A stretch of 13,528 nucleotides of DNA from JAICWP01 sp035278025. Its GTDB lineage: Bacteria > Acidobacteriota > Terriglobia > Terriglobales > Acidobacteriaceae. Below are positions 4,934 through 11,005 of the stretch, piece by piece; positions within the stretch are counted from its first letter, which is position 1; every line of letters begins with the position of its first letter. A program made the position numbers and the translations under genes. Under the pieces are notes generated by a model, which saw only the letters and a list, made by a program, of their open reading frames with translations, made no database searches and had not been told where the DNA came from. Where the stretch lies: positions 1 through 13,528 of the forward strand of contig DATEJK010000182.1 of assembly GCA_035278025.1 (NCBI GenBank). Direction: 5' to 3'.

Positions 4934-7096
4934 ATGCCCCCCTCCGCGTGGCAGAAAATTACGGCTTGGCGCTGGTTTCCAAAGAGCCTGCTGGGTCGCC
5001 TCGCGACCTACATTCTTGGGCTGGATATATTTCTCTATCTGGTGCGGCGCCTGCTGCGCCTGGCGGGTCCCCAGGGCGGCACCAGCCTGGGGGGCTGGAT
5101 TGATTTCCTGACCTTCATCGCCGCTATCCTTCTTCTTCTGCTGTTTGTGCGCTGGCTGCGCAACGACCTGATGTGGCGCCTGCGCAACCGCCTGATTGTC
5201 ACCTATGTCTTCATGGCGGTGGTGCCCATTCTGCTCCTGGTGGCGATGGCGGCCATCGCCGGCTACATTTTTGCCGGGCAGTTCGCCACCTTCATTGTTA
5301 CCAGCGACATCAAGTCGGAACTGAAGAGTCTGGAAGCGAGCAATAACGCGCTGACTGACGCCCTAGCCAGGCAACTGCAGCGCGGCGGACGGTTCGATGC
5401 CGCCAGTTATGCCAATGCTGAAACCAAGGAAACCGGACACCAGGTGGCGGCCTGGTACCGGGGGCAATCCGTACAGCGAACCACCCTGCTGCAGACCCCA
5501 CCCCCGCCATTCGCGAAAAGTGGCTTCAATGACCTGGTTCGGGATCACGGCCACCTCTATCTACGGGCAGTGGCCAGCTCGCCGGTGGCCGGCGACGAGC
5601 TTACGGTCGTTTCCAGCGAGCCCTTGAGCGAATCTCTGCTGCAGAAGATCGCCGCTGATCTGGGCGAAATCACCTTGTATGTGGCAGACATCAATCTGGC
5701 GGAGCCGCAGCCGTCTCCACACGCGCCCGCAAAGAAGACCGGCCCCAGCAGCGGGGTAGGCAGGCCTGCTGAGAGTGGCCAGTTTGGGACGGGAGTGACG
5801 GTGAACCTTAACGGCCAGGTGGTGTCTGGCAAGCAGAACATACAGCCCACCAGCGTGGGCCAGGTGCCCCCGGCTAGTGGACGTTTCGACCGCGAGGTCC
5901 ATTTTCCCACCACAGTTTATTTTGTGAATTGGGAAACAGGAGACCGCAGCTCCGCCGCTTTGCTGGTGGTGGGCACGCGGGTATCGCGGTTATACGACCA
6001 GTTGTTCTCCAGCCTGGGCAAGTATGCTCCCGCCGCTGCCATGCTGCTGGGCGCGATCGGGCTGGGCTTCATCGTGATTGAGCTGCTGGCCCTGCTGATC
6101 GGGATTCGCCTTACCCGCACCATCACCCGGTCGGTGGCGCAGCTTTATGTGGCCACGCAGCACGTCAATCGTGGCGACTTTGGCCATCAGATCGTGGTCC
6201 GCTCCCGGGACCAGCTGGCGGCGCTGGAGGGGTCCTTTAATTCGATGACCGATTCCATCCGGCGCCTGCTGGCGGAACAGAAGGAAAAGCAGCGCATGGA
6301 GAACGAACTGGCTATCGCCCAGGAAGTGCAGGCGCAGCTCTTCCCCAAGGAGATATCGCAGCTGGAGTCGCTGGAGCTGCACGGCTTCTGCCGTCCGGCG
6401 CGCACGGTAAGCGGCGACTACTACGATTTTCTGCCGCAGCCGCCGGACCGGCTCACCCTTGCGGTGGGCGACGTCAGCGGCAAAGGCATTTCCGCCGCGC
6501 TGCTGATGGCCACCATCCATTCCGCGGTGCGTGCCTACAGCCTGGAAGCCTTCCCCAGCCACGGTATACCCCAGGCCGTGGGGGCCCAGATCAGTTCCTC
6601 CGGCGGGAATCTGCCCCTGGCCAGAGGAGAATTTTCCCCCGCGCTGCTGGTGGGATTGCTTAATCAGCAGCTCTACCGCAGTACCCCGGCTGAGAAGTAC
6701 GCCACGCTTTTTCTGAGCAACTACGACGGGAACTCGCGGCGGCTCACCTTCACCAATGCCGGACACCTGCCCCCGGTGCTGATCGGCCACGATGGAAGCG
6801 TGCGTCGTCTGGATTGCGGCGGCACCGTGGTGGGTCTGTTCGACGGCCTCTCTTTCGACGAAAGCTCTATCGAACTGCACCAAGGCGACCTGTTTCTGGC
6901 ATTCAGCGACGGCATTACCGAGCCGGAAAACGATTTTGGCGAGTTTGGCGAGGAACGCCTGATAGACCTGGTGCGCGACCACCGCCATCAGCCGCTGCCG
7001 CGCATTACCGAAATCGTAACCGCCGCGGTGGACGATTGGATCGGGGGACGCGAGCAGCCCGACGACCTGACCCTGGTGCTGGCGCGCGCGCGGTGA
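4934..7096 (+). CDS. Membrane-bound PP2C/SpoIIE-type serine phosphatase with HAMP domain (RsbU-like)
   Basis: A 720-residue regulatory phosphatase, expected to dephosphorylate an anti-sigma-factor antagonist (STAS protein) in a partner-switching pathway. Hydrophobic segments lie at about 56-75 and 88-114, with a weaker one near 27-42. They are followed by a long non-cytoplasmic sensor region (about 115-365, Pro/Gly-rich at 186-192 and 256-315) and a further membrane segment (366-392). A HAMP linker runs from 393-446, then a helix ENELAIAQEVQAQLFPK (457-472) leads into the SpoIIE catalytic domain (about 485-720). The metal-binding acidic residues are present: D495 (SGDYYDF), D513 (GDVSGKG), D659 (SDGITE) and D710/D711 (QPDDLTL). 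The domain is therefore probably active. No STAS, anti-sigma or sigma-factor gene is adjacent, so its partners are elsewhere. A perfect TATAAT lies 20 nt upstream of the ATG. Confidence 0.92.
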   Translation: MPPSAWQKITAWRWFPKSLLGRLATYILGLDIFLYLVRRLLRLAGPQGGTSLGGWIDFLTFIAAILLLLLFVRWLRNDLMWRLRNRLIVTYVFMAVVPILLLVAMAAIAGYIFAGQFATFIVTSDIKSELKSLEASNNALTDALARQLQRGGRFDAASYANAETKETGHQVAAWYRGQSVQRTTLLQTPPPPFAKSGFNDLVRDHGHLYLRAVASSPVAGDELTVVSSEPLSESLLQKIAADLGEITLYVADINLAEPQPSPHAPAKKTGPSSGVGRPAESGQFGTGVTVNLNGQVVSGKQNIQPTSVGQVPPASGRFDREVHFPTTVYFVNWETGDRSSAALLVVGTRVSRLYDQLFSSLGKYAPAAAMLLGAIGLGFIVIELLALLIGIRLTRTITRSVAQLYVATQHVNRGDFGHQIVVRSRDQLAALEGSFNSMTDSIRRLLAEQKEKQRMENELAIAQEVQAQLFPKEISQLESLELHGFCRPARTVSGDYYDFLPQPPDRLTLAVGDVSGKGISAALLMATIHSAVRAYSLEAFPSHGIPQAVGAQISSSGGNLPLARGEFSPALLVGLLNQQLYRSTPAEKYATLFLSNYDGNSRRLTFTNAGHLPPVLIGHDGSVRRLDCGGTVVGLFDGLSFDESSIELHQGDLFLAFSDGITEPENDFGEFGEERLIDLVRDHRHQPLPRITEIVTAAVDDWIGGREQPDDLTLVLARAR

Positions 7097-7168
7097 ACCA
7101 GTGGCTAGTTAATACCTTCCCGCCAGCGACACGCCTGTCCTTGGGCATAGAAACTCACTTTGAAATGT

Positions 7169-7306
7169 CATCCTGAGCGCAGCCGGCCGATTCGCTTGCC
7201 AATCGGCCAGCGGAGTCGAAGGACCTTGCGGTTCGTTCGGGCCGCAAAAGCGCAAGGTGCTTCCGACTCGCCTCGCCGTGCACGCGGCTCCGACTCGCTC
7301 AGCATG
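7169..7306. repeat. Two inverted copies of a REP/BIME-like intergenic repeat
   Basis: The outer ends are CATCCTGAGCG (7169-7179) and its near-perfect inverse CGCTCAGCATG (7296-7306). The inner ends are GAGTCGAAGGACCTTGCG (7213-7230) and its inverse at 7251-7269, one base longer with two further changes. Each copy has its own middle: in the left copy a perfect GGCCGATT/AATCGGCC stem (7185-7192, 7201-7208) with an 8-nt loop. The whole unit folds as one large cruciform or RNA hairpin of about 138 bp. Repeats with this edge sequence are, from memory, common between genes in Acidobacteriota and some other soil bacteria. It could end or insulate the phosphatase transcript. Confidence 0.65.
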
Positions 7307-7449
7307 CCAAACTACGATTGTCGGCCTGGTGGAAGAAACACATTCCTGCAGATCTACGCTGCTGCAATCACCCGCGTCCCGCTCACGCCTCACCGCGTCT
7401 GGTGACTCGCATCACAGCGGCCTGCTTCATAAAGTCTTGTAATCAAGTG

Positions 7450-7481
7450 TCCGCCGAGCCCGGCGGAATGCCGTGCCGGGC
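7450..7481 (+). promoter_or_regulatory. Two mutually exclusive hairpins in the leader of the operon
   Basis: Hairpin A pairs TCCGCCG (7450-7456) with CGGCGGA (7461-7467) around a 4-nt loop. Hairpin B pairs GCCCGGC (7458-7464) with GCCGGGC (7475-7481) around a 10-nt loop. They share 7461-7464, so only one can form at a time. The pair ends about 10 nt before the GAGGAA ribosome site of the first gene. This layout suits an RNA switch or a translation-control leader. No known riboswitch is recognised. Confidence 0.4.
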
Positions 7482-7499
7482 GGTTTAGTGAGGAAGCGC

Positions 7500-7739
7500 A
7501 TGCCGAACGAACCCCTGCTTCCTTGTCCCTTCTGCCAGGGACACGGAAAGATGTCGCGAACCGAAATTGTAGGCCGTCTGGAAGACCCCGACCTTCCGGA
7601 AAAAATTGTCGCCGAACTCAACCGTTCCGAACAGGAGGCGGTGCCGGTGGGCGCGCCCGAAGAGAAGACGGGCGACTTCGCCAGCAAGGTGCATGGCTGG
7701 AACAAGCATGTGCTGTGGCGCCGCAGTTCGAAAGAATAG
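7500..7739 (+). CDS. Small CxxC protein of unknown function, first gene of the operon (79 aa)
   Basis: This small protein is probably cytoplasmic and of unknown function. It starts MPNEPLLPCPFCQGHGKMSR. C9 and C12 form a CxxC knuckle followed by a GHGK segment with one His, which recalls half of a zinc ribbon or a DnaJ-like CxxCxGxG element. No second CxxC follows. The rest is charged and probably helical (REIV-like segment 20-45) and ends in a basic WNKHVLWRRSSKE tail. The ATG at 7500 has GAGGAA about 6 nt upstream; a GTG at 7473 in the same frame would overlap hairpin B and lacks such a site. The stop is 45 bp before the start of the NuoE-like gene on the same strand, so it probably belongs to the same transcript. 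It may be an assembly or metal-handling helper, but this is only an inference from position. Confidence 0.65.
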   Translation: MPNEPLLPCPFCQGHGKMSRTEIVGRLEDPDLPEKIVAELNRSEQEAVPVGAPEEKTGDFASKVHGWNKHVLWRRSSKE

Positions 7740-7784
7740 CGCCGTGGTGTGAATTCGGACCGGGCCGGGAAGAAGGCTGCCGCC

Positions 7785-8312
7785 ATGCCGGAAATGGAAG
7801 CGCAGGACGTCAAACCGCTGCTCGAACAGTTCGCGGATGAGCGCGCCAGCCTCATCCCCATCCTGCAGGAGATCCAGGCCACATTTTCTTATTTGCCCGA
7901 ACCGGCGCTGCGGCGCGTGGCCCGCAAGCTGCATATTCCCCTTACCGAGGTATACCAGGTGGCCACGTTTTACCGCTGCTTCAGCCTGAAGCCGCGCGGG
8001 CGGCACCTGGTGCAGGTCTGCCTGGGAACCGCCTGCCACGTGCGCGGAGGCGACCTGGTTCTGGAACGGGCGCAAACCGAGAGCGGAGCCGGGCTGACCG
8101 GCACCAGTTCGGATATGGAGTTTACGGTGGAACCTGTGCGCTGCCTGGGCTGCTGCGGGCTGGCGCCGGTGATGCGCGTAGATCGCGACACCTTCGCCCA
8201 CCTGGAACAGACGAAAGTGCGCGGCATTCTCAACCGCTATCGCCCGCGCAAGAAGCCCGCCACCGTGGACAGAATTGCCGCCAGCGCGCAGGAGCATGCT
8301 GCCCATGATTAG
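7785..8312 (+). CDS. NuoE/HndA-like [2Fe-2S] subunit of an NAD(P)H oxidoreductase (24-kDa type)
   Basis: This is the thioredoxin-like [2Fe-2S] electron-transfer subunit that pairs with a NuoF-type flavoprotein (NuoE, HndA, HydC and HoxE are relatives). The protein is 175 aa. The N-terminal helical part (ILQEIQATFSYLPEPALRRVA; LTEVYQVATFYRCF) is typical. The cluster ligands are C79 and C84 (VCLGTACHVRGG) and C120 and C124 (VRCLGCCGLAPV), the full C-x4-C...C-x3-C set. The ATG at 7785 is chosen for AAGG about 8 nt upstream; a GTG at 7749 has no ribosome site. The last codons overlap the start of the next gene (ATG at 8305 against the TAG at 8310-8312), so the two are translationally coupled. Together with the next subunit it should form the HydBC/BfuBC-like core. 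The protein is cytoplasmic with no signal peptide or membrane segment. Confidence 0.92.
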   Translation: MPEMEAQDVKPLLEQFADERASLIPILQEIQATFSYLPEPALRRVARKLHIPLTEVYQVATFYRCFSLKPRGRHLVQVCLGTACHVRGGDLVLERAQTESGAGLTGTSSDMEFTVEPVRCLGCCGLAPVMRVDRDTFAHLEQTKVRGILNRYRPRKKPATVDRIAASAQEHAAHD

Positions 8313-10221
8313 GACCGCGCCACGCTTCCTCAATCTGGAAGACCTGCACCAGGCCATGCGACAGGGCCGCGAACTGCTTTACCCCAGCCAGCCGAAAATC
8401 ATGGTAGGTACGGCCACCTGCGGACTGGCGGCGGGCGCGGAAGAGGTACTGGCGGCTGTGCGCGAGGAGGTCGAAAAGGGCAAACTGCCCTACACCGTGG
8501 CGGAGACCGGTTGCATCGGCTGGTGCTCTCAGGAGCCGCTGCTCGATATTTGCGTTCCGGGCCGCCCGCGAGTGACCTATGGGCGCGTAAAGCCGGGCCG
8601 GGCGCGAGAGATTGTGCGCGCCATTCCGGAGGTGAAGCGGGACTGGGCGCTGGCCATGATGCCGGGCGACGAAAACGTCCTCAACGGCGCCACCGTCAAT
8701 TACTGTGTACCTCACGACGGCCACATTGACGGGCTTAAGGCCTACAAAGAGTTGGCGCTGTTCAAGCACCAGCTGCGCATTGTGTTGCGCAACTGCGGGA
8801 TCATCAATCCTGACAGCCTGGAAGAGTACATCGCACGCGGCGGGTATCACAGTCTATGGAATGCGTTGCGCAAGCACACGCCAGAGGAACTGGTTGCCGA
8901 AGTGAAGCGCAGCGGCCTGCGCGGACGGGGCGGCGCCGGCTTCCCCACGGGCGTGAAATGGCAGGCGGTGCGCAACGCCCAGGGCGAGCCCAAGTACATC
9001 ATCTGCAACGCGGATGAAGGCGATCCTGGCGCCTACATGGATCGCGGCGTGCTCGAGGGCGATCCGCACAGCGTGCTGGAGGGCATGATTATCGGCGGCT
9101 ATGCCATGGGGGCGCACGAGGGCATCATCTATGTGCGCGAGGAATACCCCCTGGCGGTCATGCGCATGAAGCAGGCTATTCGCCAGGCAGACGAGATGGG
9201 CCTGCTGAGCCAGAACATCTTCGATACCGGCTTCAATTTTCAAATCCGGGTGGTGAAAGGGGCGGGCGCTTTCGTATGCGGGGAGGAAACAGCGCTCATC
9301 CGCTCGATTGAAGGGAAAGTCGGGGAGCCGCAGCAGCGCCCGCCCTATCCCGCGCAGCACGGCCTGTGGGGCAAGCCCACCTGCATCAACAACGTGGAGA
9401 CCTGGGCCAATATCCCGGTCATCGTGCAGCGCGGCAGCGAGTGGTTTTCGCAAATCGGAACGGAAAAGAGCAAGGGGACCAAGGTCTTCAGCCTGGTCGG
9501 AAACATCGAGAACACCGCTCTGATCGAGGTGCCCATGGGCACCACTTTGGGGGAGATTGTTTACGAAATCGGCGGGGGCATCCCGAACAATCGCGCCTGC
9601 AAGGCCGTGCAAACCGGCGGGCCTTCAGGAGGATGTATCCCCGCCGACAAATTTGACCTGCCCGTGGATTATGACAGCCTGAATCAGGCGGGCTCCATCA
9701 TGGGTTCCGGCGGCATGATCGTGATGGACGACCACACCTGCATGGTGGACATCGCCAAGTACTTCCTGGAGTTTCTGGAAGACGAATCTTGCGGTAAATG
9801 TTTTACCTGCCGTGTGGGCACGCAGCGGCTGAAAGAGGTTGTGACCCGCATTTCCCAGGGCCAGGGCAAAGAAGAAGACCTGGATTTGCTGCAGGACCTG
9901 GGCTGGCTGGTACGGGAAGGCTCGCTGTGCGGGCTGGGGCAGACGGCTCCCAACCCGGTGCTCTCGACGCTGCGTTATTTCCGCAGCGAGTACCTGGCGC
10001 ACATTCGCGACCGGCGTTGCCCGGCACACCGCTGCCGCGAGCTGATCACCTTCGAGATTGATCCGGTGCTGTGCAACGGCTGCGGCGCCTGCGTGCAGAT
10101 ATGCAGCGGCAAGGCGATTCTGGGCGAGAAGAACAAGCCACATTTCATCACCCAGGCGCAGTGCACGAAATGCGGCGCGTGTTTGGAGATATGCAAGTTT
10201 GATGCGGTGCTGGTGCATTGA
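8305..10221 (+). CDS. NuoF/HndC-like FMN and NAD(P)H subunit with C-terminal 2x[4Fe-4S] ferredoxin domain (HydB/BfuB-like)
   Basis: The 638-residue flavoprotein transfers electrons between NAD(P)H, FMN and Fe-S clusters. Residues 30-110 are a thioredoxin-like domain, but only C39, C70 and C74 remain near the cluster site. Residues about 160-395 form the FMN/NAD(P)-binding core: RGRGGAGFPTGVKW (206-219), ADEGDPGAYMDR (236-247) and VCGEETALI (324-332). A SLBB-like segment lies near 395-440. ESCGKCFTCRVGT (C496, C499, C502) with C542 binds a [4Fe-4S] cluster. C572 and C577 (CPAHRC) precede a ferredoxin domain with C590/593/596/600 and C620/623/626/630. This C-terminal part marks HydB/BfuB-type bifurcating subunits, not complex I NuoF. 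The ATG at 8305 has AGGAG 10 nt upstream; ATG 8296 is less good. The next gene begins 1 nt after the stop. The type is clear; whether it bifurcates is inferred. Confidence 0.92.
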   Translation: MIRTAPRFLNLEDLHQAMRQGRELLYPSQPKIMVGTATCGLAAGAEEVLAAVREEVEKGKLPYTVAETGCIGWCSQEPLLDICVPGRPRVTYGRVKPGRAREIVRAIPEVKRDWALAMMPGDENVLNGATVNYCVPHDGHIDGLKAYKELALFKHQLRIVLRNCGIINPDSLEEYIARGGYHSLWNALRKHTPEELVAEVKRSGLRGRGGAGFPTGVKWQAVRNAQGEPKYIICNADEGDPGAYMDRGVLEGDPHSVLEGMIIGGYAMGAHEGIIYVREEYPLAVMRMKQAIRQADEMGLLSQNIFDTGFNFQIRVVKGAGAFVCGEETALIRSIEGKVGEPQQRPPYPAQHGLWGKPTCINNVETWANIPVIVQRGSEWFSQIGTEKSKGTKVFSLVGNIENTALIEVPMGTTLGEIVYEIGGGIPNNRACKAVQTGGPSGGCIPADKFDLPVDYDSLNQAGSIMGSGGMIVMDDHTCMVDIAKYFLEFLEDESCGKCFTCRVGTQRLKEVVTRISQGQGKEEDLDLLQDLGWLVREGSLCGLGQTAPNPVLSTLRYFRSEYLAHIRDRRCPAHRCRELITFEIDPVLCNGCGACVQICSGKAILGEKNKPHFITQAQCTKCGACLEICKFDAVLVH

Positions 10222-10222
10222 C

Positions 10223-11005
10223 ATGATCCACGTCACGATGAACGGGCTGGCAGTGGAAGCAGAGCGCGGAAGCACGCTGCTGGAAGTAGCGCGTTTCTAC
10301 AACTTCCCCATTCCCACCCTTTGCCAGGAAGACGGCCTGAATCCCTACGGAGCTTGCCGGCTGTGCCTGGTGGAAATTGGGCAAGCGCCGAAAAGCAAGC
10401 TGGTGGCCGCCTGCGGGTATCGGGTGGAAGAGGGAATGAAGGTGCGCACCAACTCGGAGCGAGTGCAGCGCGCGCGCCGCCTGCTGCTGGAGCTTTACGT
10501 CGCCACTTGCCCGCAATCGAAGCGCATCCAGGACCTGGCCTCGGAGTACGGGGTTCGCCAATGCCGCTATGAACCCGGGGAGAGCCAACCGGGCGCGCCC
10601 TGGGACCCCAAGACCAACTGCATCCAGTGCGGGCTGTGCGTGCGCATTTGCGCGGAGCAGATGATGGCTGGAGCCATCGGCTTTGCCGGGCGGGGGAAGA
10701 GCCGCCGCGTGGCCCGTCCCTTCGGCATGACCAGCGAGCAGTGCCGCCAGTGCGGCGCCTGTCTCTATGCCTGCCCGGTGTGCGAACTGCGCTGCCAGGC
10801 TTCCACTGCCGAGACCCTGCTGTGCAACGGCTGCCTGAATTTTTCCCCCGTATGTTTCCAGAGCTACAACGATGCCATGTGCTTTCTGGAGCCGTGCCAC
10901 GCTTGCGAATTGAGCGGGCCGTTTCGCCACGATATGGGCATCAAGGTTCACGCGCTGAACGCTGCCGGACAGAAAGCTGCGCCATCCACAGGAGAACTGA
11001 AATGA
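10223..11005 (+). CDS. HoxU/NuoG-N-terminal-like Fe-S subunit with unusual Cys-rich C-terminal tail
   Basis: A 260-residue cytoplasmic electron-transfer subunit related to HoxU and the N-terminal third of NuoG or HydA. A plant-type [2Fe-2S] ferredoxin domain has C34, C45, C48 and C64 (TLCQEDGLNPYGACRLCLVE). Next, where NuoG has the His-Cys-cluster motif, only C96 (ATCPQSKRIQDLASEYGV) remains. Two [4Fe-4S] motifs follow: C133/C136/C139/C143 and C174/C177/C180/C184. Residues 187-228 then hold eight more Cys (187, 191, 201, 204, 211, 220, 225, 228), which standard HoxU proteins lack. No hydrogenase H-cluster domain follows, since the protein ends at 260. The ATG lies one base after the stop of the flavoprotein gene, and its own stop overlaps the start of the next gene (ATGA). 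All three are thus very likely coupled and made in fixed ratio. The subunit probably carries electrons from the NuoEF-like part to the last subunit. Confidence 0.88.
   Translation: MIHVTMNGLAVEAERGSTLLEVARFYNFPIPTLCQEDGLNPYGACRLCLVEIGQAPKSKLVAACGYRVEEGMKVRTNSERVQRARRLLLELYVATCPQSKRIQDLASEYGVRQCRYEPGESQPGAPWDPKTNCIQCGLCVRICAEQMMAGAIGFAGRGKSRRVARPFGMTSEQCRQCGACLYACPVCELRCQASTAETLLCNGCLNFSPVCFQSYNDAMCFLEPCHACELSGPFRHDMGIKVHALNAAGQKAAPSTGELK

Larger units (their letters stand above)
7097..7499. other. Gene-free region between the phosphatase gene and the Fe-S flavoprotein operon
   Basis: No convincing coding frame is found in these 403 bases. The region holds a two-copy inverted repeat (7169-7306) and a pair of competing hairpins (7450-7481) just upstream of the next operon. 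The 140 bases in between (7307-7449) should contain the operon promoter, but I see no box close to consensus. Confidence 0.7.

Noticed and set aside
5990..6988. Long open frame on the minus strand (332 codons) inside the phosphatase gene
   Set aside because: It is antisense to the conserved HAMP and SpoIIE domains and its translation has no recognisable motif.
7785..11005. Part of respiratory complex I (nuoEFG)
   Set aside because: The NuoF-like protein has the extra Trx-like and C-terminal double [4Fe-4S] domains, the NuoG-like protein is short, and no membrane subunits are present.
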